A DNA stretch of 64,000 bases, taken from NCBI GenBank assembly GCA_902561765.1, contig CACEQR010000001.1, positions 62,001 to 126,000 on the forward strand. The letters are read 5' to 3'. Below, in pieces: positions 1 to 8,466 of the stretch. The DNA comes from an uncultured Pelagibacteraceae bacterium. Lineage in GTDB: Bacteria; Pseudomonadota; Alphaproteobacteria; Pelagibacterales; Pelagibacteraceae. The first letter of the stretch is position 1, and each line of letters opens with the position of its first letter. The notes beneath the pieces were generated by a model. It saw nothing but the letters and a program-made list of their open reading frames with translations, searched no databases and was not told the origin of the DNA. The position numbers and the translations under genes were made by a program.

Positions 1-1762
1 AATCAAGAGTGCTTTTTTCTCCTGCATTTAAAGTTACATAACAGTAAAGACCATTTCCTTTTATATCATGTGGATAACCAACTACCGCTGCCTCTGCGAC
101 TTTTGGATGTGCCACGAATGCACTTTCAATTTCTGCAGTTCCTAAATTGTGTCCTGAAACAATAATTACATCATCAACTCGTCCGGTGATCCAATAATAT
201 CCATCTTTATCTCTTCTACATCCATCTCCAGTAAAATATTTTCCATCAAATTGTGAAAAGTATGTATCTATAAACCTTTGGTGGTCTCCATACACAGTTC
301 TCATTTGTCCAGGCCATGATTGTGCAATGCACAATCTGCCTTGGGCTTCTCCTTTTAAAACCTTACCATCCTTATCAAGTATTTCAGGTTTAATTCCATA
401 AAATGGTTTTGTTGCAGAACCAGGTTTTAAGTCAATCGCTCCTGTTTGAGGACTAATTAAAATTCCACCTGTCTCAGTTTGCCACCAAGTATCTACAATT
501 GGACATTTACTATCCCCAACAGTTTTAAAGTACCATTCCCATGCCTCAGGATTTATCGGTTCACCAACGGTACCTAAAAGTTTTAAGGTTTTTCTAGAAG
601 TTTTTTTAACAGGTTTATCACCTTCCCTCATTAAAGCTCTGATAGCTGTAGGAGCTGTATAGAAAATATTTACTTTATACTTATCAACTATTTGCCACCA
701 TCTCGATGTGTCAGGATAAGTTGGTATTCCTTCAAACATAATTGTTGTTGCACCATTAGCGAGTGGACCATAAATTATATAACTATGTCCTGTAACCCAC
801 CCTATGTCTGCGGTGCACCAATAAATGTCTTTTGGTTTGTAATTAAAAATATATTGGTGAGTCATTGAAGCATAAACCATATACCCACCTGTTGTGTGAA
901 GAACTCCTTTTGGTTTTCCAGTTGAACCGGACGTATAAAGAATGAATAAAGGATCTTCTGCATTCATCTCCTCAGGTTCACATTTTGCAGAAACTTTTTT
1001 CGTCATTTGATGATACCAAACATCTCTATCACTAAACCAATCTATTTTTTTAGTACCAGTTCTTTTTACAACGATACATTTTTTAACATTTGGGCAACTC
1101 TGCAAGGCTTCATCTGTTATAGATTTTAACGGAATAGTTTTACCACCTCTGACACCTTCATCTGCGGTTATCACATAATCTGACTCACAATCATTAATTC
1201 TGCCAGAAATACTATCTGGAGAAAAGCCACCAAATATTATTGAGTGAACAGCACCTATTCTAGCACATGCCAGCATCGTATAAGCCAGCTCAGGTATCAT
1301 CGTAAGATAAATTGTTACTCTATCTCCCCTTTGAACACCTAAATTTTTTAAACCGTTTGCTGCTTTAGAAACTTCTTTATGTAATTCTTTATAACTTATT
1401 TTCTTTTGAATTTTAGGATCATCCCCAACCCATATAATTGCGGTTTTGTTAGCATTCTTTTTAAGATGTCTATCTATACAGTTTGCTGATGCATTTAATG
1501 TTCCATCATAAAACCATTTTATATGAACATCATCTTTACTATACTTTACGTCTTTTATTTTTTTATAAGATTTAATCCAATTAATTCTTTTTCCTTCTTT
1601 TTTCCAAAAACTATCATTATCTTTAATCGACTCATTATATTTCTTTAAATACTGTGACTTATTAACTAATGCTTTGGTTATCCAATCTTTCTTAGTTTTA
1701 TAAATCGTCTCTTTTTGTTTTTTAGAGATTACTTTTTTTTTAACTTTTTTTTTTTTAGGCAT
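1..1762 (-). CDS. acsA: Acetyl-CoA synthetase, 3' end cut by window edge
   Basis: Converts acetate, ATP and CoA to acetyl-CoA in the cytoplasm. About 587 residues are visible; the family is about 650 long, so the end carrying the acetylatable catalytic lysine lies outside the window. The adenylation loop [19 protein letters not shown], the WWQTETGG motif and the hinge-region [20 protein letters not shown] are all readable. The ATG at 1762-1760 is followed by a Lys-rich stretch ([15 protein letters not shown]) typical of AT-rich genomes. The start overlaps the last codons of the EVE-domain gene by 8 bases, so the two are co-transcribed. Family assignment is secure. Confidence 0.95.
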   Translation of the reverse strand, partial: MPKKKKVKKKVISKKQKETIYKTKKDWITKALVNKSQYLKKYNESIKDNDSFWKKEGKRINWIKSYKKIKDVKYSKDDVHIKWFYDGTLNASANCIDRHLKKNANKTAIIWVGDDPKIQKKISYKELHKEVSKAANGLKNLGVQRGDRVTIYLTMIPELAYTMLACARIGAVHSIIFGGFSPDSISGRINDCESDYVITADEGVRGGKTIPLKSITDEALQSCPNVKKCIVVKRTGTKKIDWFSDRDVWYHQMTKKVSAKCEPEEMNAEDPLFILYTSGSTGKPKGVLHTTGGYMVYASMTHQYIFNYKPKDIYWCTADIGWVTGHSYIIYGPLANGATTIMFEGIPTYPDTSRWWQIVDKYKVNIFYTAPTAIRALMREGDKPVKKTSRKTLKLLGTVGEPINPEAWEWYFKTVGDSKCPIVDTWWQTETGGILISPQTGAIDLKPGSATKPFYGIKPEILDKDGKVLKGEAQGRLCIAQSWPGQMRTVYGDHQRFIDTYFSQFDGKYFTGDGCRRDKDGYYWITGRVDDVIIVSGHNLGTAEIESAFVAHPKVAEAAVVGYPHDIKGNGLYCYVTLNAGEKSTLD

Positions 1763-2189
1763 GAATTTTTTTTTTTTTAATTCTACCCATGTTCAAAATT
1801 ATTTTCCAGCTTTTAGTATCAATAGGCATGACAGATAGTCTGCTTTGTCTTATTAATGGTAGGTTCTTCAAAGCCTTTGTTTTTTTGATTTTTTCAAGCG
1901 TTATAGGTTTTGGAAGTATACTTATAAACTTAACTTTAACTGCAACAAACCTTTTTTTCTTATCTGTTGGATCAATGAAAGCCTCTTTTATAACTTCAAC
2001 AATTCCAACTATTTCTTTTCCAATGTTGGAATGATAAAAAAAACAAAGATCTCCTTTTTTCATTTGTTTAAGATTATTTGCGGCTTGATAATTTCTTACA
2101 CCATCCCAATCTGTACCCTTCTCTCCAGATTTGATTTGTTGATCAATTGACCATACATCAGGTTCTGATTTAAGTAGCCAGTAATTCAT
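1755..2189 (-). CDS. EVE domain-containing protein
   Basis: A 144-residue single-domain EVE protein (thymocyte nuclear protein 1 type, PUA-like fold). The hallmark N-terminus [16 protein letters not shown] and the [13 protein letters not shown] segment that follows are clear. EVE domains in general are thought to bind modified bases in DNA or RNA; the ligand here is unknown. It lies between a DUF5989-like peptide (8 bases upstream) and acsA (8-base overlap), which suggests one minus-strand transcript, but this context gives no clear functional link. The C-terminus ([10 protein letters not shown]) is basic because it reads through the poly-A tract shared with the acsA start. Confidence 0.9.
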   Translation of the reverse strand: MNYWLLKSEPDVWSIDQQIKSGEKGTDWDGVRNYQAANNLKQMKKGDLCFFYHSNIGKEIVGIVEVIKEAFIDPTDKKKRFVAVKVKFISILPKPITLEKIKKTKALKNLPLIRQSRLSVMPIDTKSWKIILNMGRIKKKKIHA

Positions 2190-2197
2190 AAGATTAT

Positions 2198-2359
2198 TTA
2201 TATTGCAATATAAGTAAATGGTAAAAAAATTTGAAAAAAAACAAAAATAGAAAAAAGTAAAACCAAGATTATAAAAACAATAAAAATGAGAGTTTTAATG
2301 AAACCATATTTTTTATTAAAGTCGGTAATTAAAAAAAAGTAATTAATTATTTTTTTCAT
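2198..2359 (-). CDS. Small membrane protein, DUF5989/SxtK-like (53 aa)
   Basis: This short reading frame starts with an ATG overlapping the carbamoyltransferase TGA stop (ATGA arrangement) and ends at TAA on 2200-2198. It encodes MKKIINYFFLITDFNKKYGF, then a single hydrophobic helix of about 22-25 residues (roughly 21-46), then the ending LPFTYIAI. Length, one basic N-terminal stretch, one transmembrane segment and the (A/L)PF-Y ending resemble DUF5989 proteins, which typically sit beside NodU/CmcH carbamoyltransferases; SxtK of the saxitoxin cluster is one example. The start overlap implies translational coupling. Function is unknown for the whole family. The assignment rests on pattern and context, not on a database search. 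Confidence 0.7.
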   Translation of the reverse strand: MKKIINYFFLITDFNKKYGFIKTLIFIVFIILVLLFSIFVFFQIFLPFTYIAI

Positions 2360-4050
2360 ATATCTTTAACTTGATATAAACCATCGTCCATTAAAACAAA
2401 TTTAATATTCATTCTTCTCATGTTTACATACACATCATATAAGTCAAATACCACAGGATCTTTTGATATATTGAAAGATGTATTCACTAATATATTTGAT
2501 CCTTTTGAACTCAGATTTTTTAAAACTTTATAAATTAAAGAGCTTTCATCTTTTACAATTTGTGTTCTGCAAGTTCCATCAATGTGTATAATTGAGGCAT
2601 AATCTTTATAAAGTAATTCTTTAGCATCACACAAAGTTCCCATCCATTCCAAATTTTTAAAAACATTTTTATTAATCGAAAAATATTTATTAAAATTTTC
2701 TTCTAGTAAAATTGGTGCCAAAGGTTGAAAGCGTCCTCTTTTTTTTAAATTTAGATTTAAATTATTTACAGCTTCTTCATTTCTAGCATTACATAAAATA
2801 GAGGTGTTCCCAAGAGATCTTGGACCAACTTCAGTAGATCCATAATAAGAAGCAATTATCTCACCTTCAATTAATTTAGTTGCTGCCTCATTTGCAAAAT
2901 CAATTGTTAAATTGATTTTTAAAAATAAATTATCTTTGCTTTCTTTTTTGTTAATAAGACTTTTTTTTGGGCCAAGAAAAATACTATTAAAATCTATTGT
3001 TTTTACTTTTGATTTTTCTAAAAATGCGAAATTTGCAGCTCCTATAGCTGACCCCGAGTCTCCTGGTGATGGTGGAATAATCATTTCTTCAAAAATATCT
3101 TGTTTAGAAAGATTATGAACCATCTTGCAATTTAGAGCTACACCACCAGTCAAAATAACTTTTCTCCTACCAGATAAATTGATTGCTTTCTGTATCAAAT
3201 TTTTCATAGTATGCTCTAAAATCAGTTGAGTTGAGCTTGCAATATCTGCATATTTATTAAAATTTTCCTTTTCATTAATGTCTAGATATGGTTCTCCAAA
3301 TACTTCACATAGTTTTTTTGAAAAAGATTTGCTTGGACTTTTATGAAATTTAAAATAATCCATATTAATTACGAAATTTTCAACATCAAACATTTCCTTA
3401 AGTTCTTTTTCATAAACTGGTTTACCAAATGAGCCTAAAGACATAACTTTAAACTCACCTTCATTAATTTCAAATCCAAGAAAATCAGTTATTGCAGAAT
3501 ATAGTAAGCCAATAGAATTTGGATAAAAGTTTGTCCAAATCTTTTTAATTTTATATTCATCATCAATTGTATAAATGGACATCGTCTCTCCCTCCCCAAC
3601 ACCATCGCAAGTAACATAAACATAATCAGAAACATTTTTAATAACAGATAAACCATATAAGCAATGGCTTAGATGATGTGATGAATAAACAATCTTCTCT
3701 CTTGAAATATTAATTAATTTATTTACGTCCGTATAAAAAAAAATTGATCCTTTATTAAAATTTTTAAGATGATTAATTAGAAAATCTTTATTTTGAAATG
3801 GATTTTTAATTGAATAATAAAAAATTTCCCACCAGGATTTAAATGGTTTTTCATAAAAGCAAATAGATTTAATATTTTCATTTTTTAAATCAAATTTCTT
3901 AATTAAAAACTTTAAAGATCTGTGAGGAAAATTTTTATCACCTTTAATTCTGCTAAAGAATTCTTCTTTTACAAAACAATTAGTATCTTTATTGTCTGTA
4001 AGAAAAATTGAAGATTCATGATAGTAAGCAGATATTCCGATATAGAACAT
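2356..4050 (-). CDS. Carbamoyltransferase, NodU/CmcH family
   Basis: A 564-residue enzyme with the two-domain layout of O-carbamoyltransferases that use carbamoyl phosphate and ATP. The N-terminal Kae1-like domain begins MFYIGISAYYHESSIFL and has the metal-site stretch YSSHHLSHCLYG. The middle has GGVALNCKMVHNL. The C-terminal domain has EVGPRSLGNTSIL, GRFQPLAPILLEE and NILVNTSFNISKDPVV. The acceptor is unknown; relatives carbamoylate antibiotics, Nod factors or surface glycans. It follows the diiron-type gene by one base and overlaps the DUF5989-like ATG, so the three form a tight operon. No sugar biosynthesis gene is nearby to name the substrate. Confidence 0.93.
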   Translation of the reverse strand: MFYIGISAYYHESSIFLTDNKDTNCFVKEEFFSRIKGDKNFPHRSLKFLIKKFDLKNENIKSICFYEKPFKSWWEIFYYSIKNPFQNKDFLINHLKNFNKGSIFFYTDVNKLINISREKIVYSSHHLSHCLYGLSVIKNVSDYVYVTCDGVGEGETMSIYTIDDEYKIKKIWTNFYPNSIGLLYSAITDFLGFEINEGEFKVMSLGSFGKPVYEKELKEMFDVENFVINMDYFKFHKSPSKSFSKKLCEVFGEPYLDINEKENFNKYADIASSTQLILEHTMKNLIQKAINLSGRRKVILTGGVALNCKMVHNLSKQDIFEEMIIPPSPGDSGSAIGAANFAFLEKSKVKTIDFNSIFLGPKKSLINKKESKDNLFLKINLTIDFANEAATKLIEGEIIASYYGSTEVGPRSLGNTSILCNARNEEAVNNLNLNLKKRGRFQPLAPILLEENFNKYFSINKNVFKNLEWMGTLCDAKELLYKDYASIIHIDGTCRTQIVKDESSLIYKVLKNLSSKGSNILVNTSFNISKDPVVFDLYDVYVNMRRMNIKFVLMDDGLYQVKDI

Positions 4051-4051
4051 A

Positions 4052-4768
4052 TTATGTTATAGAATTTGGATCTATATTTTTCATTACATCTTCATCAGTT
4101 ATTTTTTTTTTTAATTTTAAAAAATAAGTTACAAGACTTAATGCAATTATGATTGTTATTAAAATTGGATGAAAAATAAAAGAAAACTTATTAAGACTAT
4201 TAGCGTATATATGTCTAAAAAAACTTAACACCTTTTCTTTTGTTAATTTAATTTGATATGAAAAAAAGCTATTATTTTTTTTTGCAAATCTTAGAGAATA
4301 TTCAGTATGCCTTTCTTCATCTTTTAAAATATTTTGAATCTGTTTAAATGCCAAAGGTTTATGTCCTTTTAAATGATTTGAAAAATCTATTAATTTTTCT
4401 TCTGCAATTGCTTCATTTGCTCCAACAAATATAGCAAAATCATTTAATTTTTTTTTCTCAAAAATAAAGTGATCTTTGTAAATATATCCTTTATTATAAA
4501 TATGGTTGGGTACAAAACTTAATTCTTTCTTATTAATTTTATACTCTGAAATTAGTTGATTTTTAATATTAGTGAAAATAAAACAATGTTTATATTCATC
4601 AAGTGCATGCCTTATGAAACCATCAGAAAGTTTTTTATTATTTACAATTTTTGCAGCAAATAACATCTCAACAGCTGATGAAAATTCTGCAGCCGCAAAT
4701 TCATTTAATACAAAACAACTTCTTTCTGGGTCAAATTTTTTGAAACTACTTTTTGGTATTAAAAACAT
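4052..4768 (-). CDS. Ferritin-like diiron protein with C-terminal membrane anchor
   Basis: A 238-residue protein not recognised by name. It shows the spacing of a ferritin-like diiron-carboxylate four-helix bundle: E28 in helix 1, E58-x2-H61 (DEYKH), Glu residues 119/123/124 in helix 3, and E151-x2-H154 (DEERH). After the bundle, residues about 198-216 (FIFHPILITIIIALSLVTYF) form one transmembrane helix followed by a Lys-rich tail. Diiron relatives act as hydroxylases, oxidases or iron stores; the reaction here is unknown. It is first in the operon with the carbamoyltransferase (1-base gap), so it may act on the same product. Its start overlaps the opposing SGNH-like gene. Confidence 0.6.
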   Translation of the reverse strand: MFLIPKSSFKKFDPERSCFVLNEFAAAEFSSAVEMLFAAKIVNNKKLSDGFIRHALDEYKHCFIFTNIKNQLISEYKINKKELSFVPNHIYNKGYIYKDHFIFEKKKLNDFAIFVGANEAIAEEKLIDFSNHLKGHKPLAFKQIQNILKDEERHTEYSLRFAKKNNSFFSYQIKLTKEKVLSFFRHIYANSLNKFSFIFHPILITIIIALSLVTYFLKLKKKITDEDVMKNIDPNSIT

Positions 4769-5702
4769 TTTATTAATTATTATAATTTATTTTATTTTAT
4801 TTATTAATCCAGCAAATGCCAAGAAATGCTTATCCTTTTTACCATATGGTTTTAATGATTCCTACGTTCACCTACCTCAAAGTGCATCTTTCTGTGTAAA
4901 GCATGGAAAAATAATAAAATATCAAACTGATAATTATGGTGCAAGATTAATTAATCATGATGCTTTAAATAGTACAATTCAAATTTTTGGCGATAGTCAA
5001 GTTTTAGGTTTAGATGTAGAAAGTATTGAACAACATTATTTAAACACTTTATATAAAAAAAATAACTTTGTAATATATGCTGCTCCAAACAATGGACCTT
5101 ATGAAGTTATAAATTTTATATATAAAAATAATAAAATTTTACAAAAAAAAATTATTATTACTTTTAATTTTTCTACTGATTTATATAGAGTCTCAAATTA
5201 TTATAATCCAAAGAATTTTGTAGCTTTAAAAGATTATGAATTAGATGAAATTTTAGAAAACCCATTTAAATACAGAATAATAGTTTTTAAAAATTTAATA
5301 CTTAACAAAAATTTTACTATTAGTAGATATGATAATAAAAAAATGCAAAACATTTTTTTAAATTATGATCATGACGAGCTTTATTCAAATTTAACAAGAT
5401 ATTTTGAAGAATTAAATAATGTTTTAAATAAGTTTGATATAGATGCACATTTTGTAGTTACCCATCCTTACTGGGTTTATTCTATAGATAAAAAAAATAA
5501 TAAACTTTTACTCGATATAGAATTGAATAAAAAAGTTGAAAAATTAATTTGCAAATCTTTTTATCACACAAAAAAAATAAATAGAATTTCAATATCTCAG
5601 GTATCGGAGAGTCTTGAATTAAGTGACCTTACATTTGATAAAAGGCATTTGAAATCCTCAAAAATTAAGTTAAAAAAACATAAAGAAATATGTAATTTTT
5701 AA
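4740..5702 (+). CDS. Exported SGNH/GDSL-like protein
   Basis: The frame is open from an ATG at 4572, but the first 56 codons would be antisense to the diiron gene. I place the start at TTG 4740, which gives a clean signal peptide, MKLLFGIKNILLIIII..INPANA, followed by KKCLSF and a mature part of about 293 residues. IQIFGDSQVLGLDVES matches the GDS(L) nucleophile block of SGNH hydrolases, and TFDKRHL near the C-terminus could supply the Asp/His pair. Substrate is unknown; relatives deacetylate or modify glycans. It is divergent from the carbamoyltransferase operon with 29 overlapping bases, which suggests shared control. The start codon choice is inference. Confidence 0.6.
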   Translation: MKLLFGIKNILLIIIIYFILFINPANAKKCLSFLPYGFNDSYVHLPQSASFCVKHGKIIKYQTDNYGARLINHDALNSTIQIFGDSQVLGLDVESIEQHYLNTLYKKNNFVIYAAPNNGPYEVINFIYKNNKILQKKIIITFNFSTDLYRVSNYYNPKNFVALKDYELDEILENPFKYRIIVFKNLILNKNFTISRYDNKKMQNIFLNYDHDELYSNLTRYFEELNNVLNKFDIDAHFVVTHPYWVYSIDKKNNKLLLDIELNKKVEKLICKSFYHTKKINRISISQVSESLELSDLTFDKRHLKSSKIKLKKHKEICNF

Positions 5703-5760
5703 ATAGCAAATTTAAAATTAAATTACTATACATTTAAAAAATAAAAAGTTAAGATTTTAT

Positions 5761-6261
5761 ATGAATTTATTTAAAATTTTTACAATTACTCTATTTATAA
5801 TTTTTTCAAGCCTTACCAACATATCTTATGCTGACACATTAAAGTTTCCTGCTGCAACTTATGAGGGTGATGTTAAAAAAGGAAAAGCACATGGGAAAGG
5901 TATTTTTACTTTCTCAGATGGATCTACATATGAGGGACAAGTTAAAAAAAATAAAATTCATGGAAAAGGAATATATACGGATGCAGCTGGTAAAACTTAT
6001 GAAGGCACGTTTAAATTTGGAACACTTAAAACAAAAATTGATGGAAAAACTAGAAGTGTTGTAAAAATAAAACCAAAAACAGGTCTTGAAACTTTCATTG
6101 AAATGAAGGGTACAGGTAATATGGCATCTAAGTGGTTTGAAGCTGAGAAAAATTCTTCAGGAGAATATGTATTAACTGCTAAAGGTGAAACAGATATGAA
6201 AATTGCTGCTGCTTCAGGTGGTTCTGGTGGTGCAACTGGATCTGGTTCCTCTGGTTGTTAA
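5761..6261 (+). CDS. Periplasmic MORN-repeat protein
   Basis: A 166-residue secreted protein. Residues 1-24 form a signal peptide ending NISYA. Then come two to three MORN repeats: YEGDVKKGKAHGKGIFTFSD, YEGQVKKNKIHGKGIYTDAA and YEGTFKFGTLK. After about residue 95 is an unassigned part with Lys and Thr, then the low-complexity end GGSGGATGSGSSGC. MORN repeats form beta-hairpin stacks used in lipid or protein contacts; no enzyme activity is implied. It stands alone 58 bases after the SGNH-like gene and faces the tsaD transcript. Confidence 0.8.
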   Translation: MNLFKIFTITLFIIFSSLTNISYADTLKFPAATYEGDVKKGKAHGKGIFTFSDGSTYEGQVKKNKIHGKGIYTDAAGKTYEGTFKFGTLKTKIDGKTRSVVKIKPKTGLETFIEMKGTGNMASKWFEAEKNSSGEYVLTAKGETDMKIAAASGGSGGATGSGSSGC

Positions 6262-6305
6262 TCTAGATTATTAGTAAAGTCTTAAAATTATTAACCTAAA
6301 TAAAA

Positions 6306-6428
6306 CTAAATTTCTTTTTTCTTTTTTCTTTTTTCTTTTTTAAGTTTTCTTTTTTCTTTTAAAGAAAGTTTGGCTTGTTTCATGAAGCTAGCATCTTTAA
6401 ATGACTTACCACTATATCTTTTTGACAT
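6306..6428 (-). CDS. 40-residue Lys-rich small protein downstream of tsaD
   Basis: This short frame starts with ATG on 6428-6426, immediately after the tsaD TAA (6431-6429), and ends at TAG on 6308-6306. The peptide begins MSKRYSGKSFKDASFMKQAK and continues as a Lys/Arg/Glu-rich helix-like tail (LSLKEKRKLKKEKRKKKKEI). Roughly half of the residues are basic, suggesting nucleic-acid or ribosome binding. The non-repetitive first half makes a chance ORF in the A-rich tract less likely. With zero intergenic bases, translation is probably coupled to tsaD. I do not recognise a named family. Confidence 0.6.
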   Translation of the reverse strand: MSKRYSGKSFKDASFMKQAKLSLKEKRKLKKEKRKKKKEI

Positions 6429-7499
6429 TTATAATTTAACTCCTGCACCTTTTAAAAACTTTGCTTTTTCATCGAGTGCTAGTCTTGGACTTGCTGGTAG
6501 GTCTAAATTATCAAAATTTTTAATTTTAAATTTTTCTAACCCTACAAGTGCAATCATAGCTGCATTATCTCCACATAATTCTGGATCAGGAAAAATTGGT
6601 TTAAAACCATTATTTTTACATACCTTAATTAATCTTTTCCTTATACCTTTGTTCGCGGCAACTCCTCCTGCAATTACAAAAATTTTCTTTTTTGTTTCTA
6701 TCTTTTTAAATTGATTGAATGCATTTTGGGTTTTAACTTCGAGAATTTCTTCAATTGTTTTTTGAAAGGATGCGGCAAGATCAAATTTTTCTTGTTTAGA
6801 TTTTATTGTATTTGCAATTCTTAAAATTGCAGTTTTCAGTCCTGCAAAAGATAAATTGCACCCACCCTTGTTTATTATAGGTTTAGGAAGTTTAAATCTA
6901 TTTGGATCACCTTTTTTAGCAAAATTTTCTAATTTTGGTCCTCCAGGAAACTCAATTCCCAAGAGTTTAGCTGTCTTATCAAATGCTTCTCCTAGTGCAT
7001 CATCAATAGTTGTTCCCAATCTCTTATATTTTCCAAGGCCATACACACTTAGATACTGTGTGTGTCCTCCTGAGATTAAAAGTAACAAATATGGAAAATC
7101 TAAGTTTGTAATTAGTTTTGGACTCAAAGCATGCCCTTCAAGATGGTTTACTCCAATAAATGGGATATTTAAACTTGCTGATAATGCCTTTCCAAAGTTT
7201 AATCCAACGGTAAGGCATACTATTAAACCAGGACCTGAAGTTGAGGCAATAGCAGTAATATTTTTTAGACCAATACCACTTTTTTTAATTGCTTTTTTCG
7301 CAATTAAGTCGATTTTTTCTACATGAGACCTCGCTGCGAGTTCAGGAACTACCCCTCCAAACTCTTTATGAATATCAAATTGACTTGAAACTACGTTAGA
7401 TAATATTTTTATCTTACCATTTTTATCTTCTTCTATGATTGACACCGCTGTTTCATCGCAACTTGTCTCAATTCCAAGGATTATTTTTTTTTCATTCAT
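6429..7499 (-). CDS. tsaD: tRNA N6-adenosine threonylcarbamoyltransferase
   Basis: Transfers threonylcarbamoyl from TC-AMP to A37 of ANN-decoding tRNAs, working with TsaB and TsaE. The 356 residues begin MNEKKIILGIETSCDETAVS, the family start. The metal-binding NHLEGH motif (H119, H123), LISGGHTQY and IAGGVAANKGIRKRL are all present. Length is usual for the family (about 340-360). It is divergent from hemC across 54 bases and is followed without a gap by a 40-residue basic peptide. Confidence 0.97.
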   Translation of the reverse strand: MNEKKIILGIETSCDETAVSIIEEDKNGKIKILSNVVSSQFDIHKEFGGVVPELAARSHVEKIDLIAKKAIKKSGIGLKNITAIASTSGPGLIVCLTVGLNFGKALSASLNIPFIGVNHLEGHALSPKLITNLDFPYLLLLISGGHTQYLSVYGLGKYKRLGTTIDDALGEAFDKTAKLLGIEFPGGPKLENFAKKGDPNRFKLPKPIINKGGCNLSFAGLKTAILRIANTIKSKQEKFDLAASFQKTIEEILEVKTQNAFNQFKKIETKKKIFVIAGGVAANKGIRKRLIKVCKNNGFKPIFPDPELCGDNAAMIALVGLEKFKIKNFDNLDLPASPRLALDEKAKFLKGAGVKL

Positions 7500-7553
7500 A
7501 AATATTTATAATTAATACAATTAAACTATAAGAATGTAATAAAAATAAGAAAT

Positions 7554-8465
7554 ATGAAAAGAGATAAATTAATTATTGGTACTCGTGGAAGCAAGTTAGC
7601 TCTAATTTATACTGAAAAAGTGACGAAGTTTCTTAAAAAAGTTTCATCAACTCACATAGAAATAAAAAAAATAGTAACAAGTGGAGATGAAAACCAAAAT
7701 GATAGGTTATCAAATATTGGTGGTAAAGGCTTGTTTTCAAAAAAAATTGAAACAGAGTTAATTAATCATAAAATAGATATAGCAGTTCATGCTTTAAAAG
7801 ATATGCCAACGATTGAAACTGAGGGTTTGATAACAAATTTTTATTTAAAGAGAAATTCACCCAATGAAATATTTATTAGCAATAATAATATCAAATTCCA
7901 GGATCTTAAACCAAATTCAATTATTGGGACTTCTTCATATAGAAGAGAATATCAACTGCAAAGTATTAGATCAGATCTAAATTATAAATTAATAAGAGGT
8001 AACGTGGATACTAGGATCAAAAAATTAGAGAATGGGGATTATGATGGAATTTTACTTTCTAAAGCTGGCATTGAAGCTTTGGGATTAGATAATAAAATTA
8101 CTCAGGAATTTAATACAGAGGAGCTTATACCATGTGCAGGACAAGGAATTATTGCAATACAATGTAGAGAAAATGATCAAGAAATAATAAATATATTGGA
8201 AAAAATTAACGATAATCAGTCGAGAATAATTGCAAATGCTGAAAGGAATGTTTTGAAAATTCTTGAGGGCGATTGTGATACGGCAGTCGGTGTCTATGCA
8301 AAAATTAGCAAAGATATTATAAATATTAAGGCAGAACTTTTTTCAGTTGATGGCAAACAGAGATTTTATGTTGACGAAAGTGAAAATGAAAAAATGATAA
8401 ATGATCTGAGTATTAGGATTGGAGAAAAATTAAAATCAGAGTCAAAAGGATCATACAAAAGGTAG
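7554..8465 (+). CDS. hemC: Hydroxymethylbilane synthase (porphobilinogen deaminase)
   Basis: Polymerises four porphobilinogens into hydroxymethylbilane for heme synthesis in the cytoplasm. The 303 residues start MKRDKLIIGTRGSKLAL. The active-site stretch HALKDMPT and the substrate-binding IIGTSSYRREYQ and RGNVDTRIKKL are present. The dipyrromethane cofactor cysteine is C241 in EGDCDTAVGVYA, where most homologues have GGC. It heads a plus-strand operon and is followed one base later by hemD. TATAAT-like sequence at 7507-7512 is a possible promoter element. Confidence 0.96.
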   Translation: MKRDKLIIGTRGSKLALIYTEKVTKFLKKVSSTHIEIKKIVTSGDENQNDRLSNIGGKGLFSKKIETELINHKIDIAVHALKDMPTIETEGLITNFYLKRNSPNEIFISNNNIKFQDLKPNSIIGTSSYRREYQLQSIRSDLNYKLIRGNVDTRIKKLENGDYDGILLSKAGIEALGLDNKITQEFNTEELIPCAGQGIIAIQCRENDQEIINILEKINDNQSRIIANAERNVLKILEGDCDTAVGVYAKISKDIINIKAELFSVDGKQRFYVDESENEKMINDLSIRIGEKLKSESKGSYKR

Positions 8466-8466
8466 A

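Noticed and set aside
4572..4739. An N-terminal extension of the SGNH-like gene from ATG 4572 or 4614
   Set aside because: It would put about 50 residues antisense to the diiron gene ahead of a clear signal peptide; the TTG at 4740 gives a normal exported protein.
6856..7326. A 156-codon open frame antisense to tsaD
   Set aside because: It lies wholly within tsaD on the other strand; the Pro/Phe/Ile-rich product is typical of antisense reading of a conserved gene.
7500..7553. Divergent promoters between tsaD and hemC (TATAAT at 7507-7512; TATAGT on the minus strand at 7531-7526)
   Set aside because: Plausible, but no matching -35 boxes; in a 54-base AT-rich gap such hexamers arise by chance, so not listed as features.
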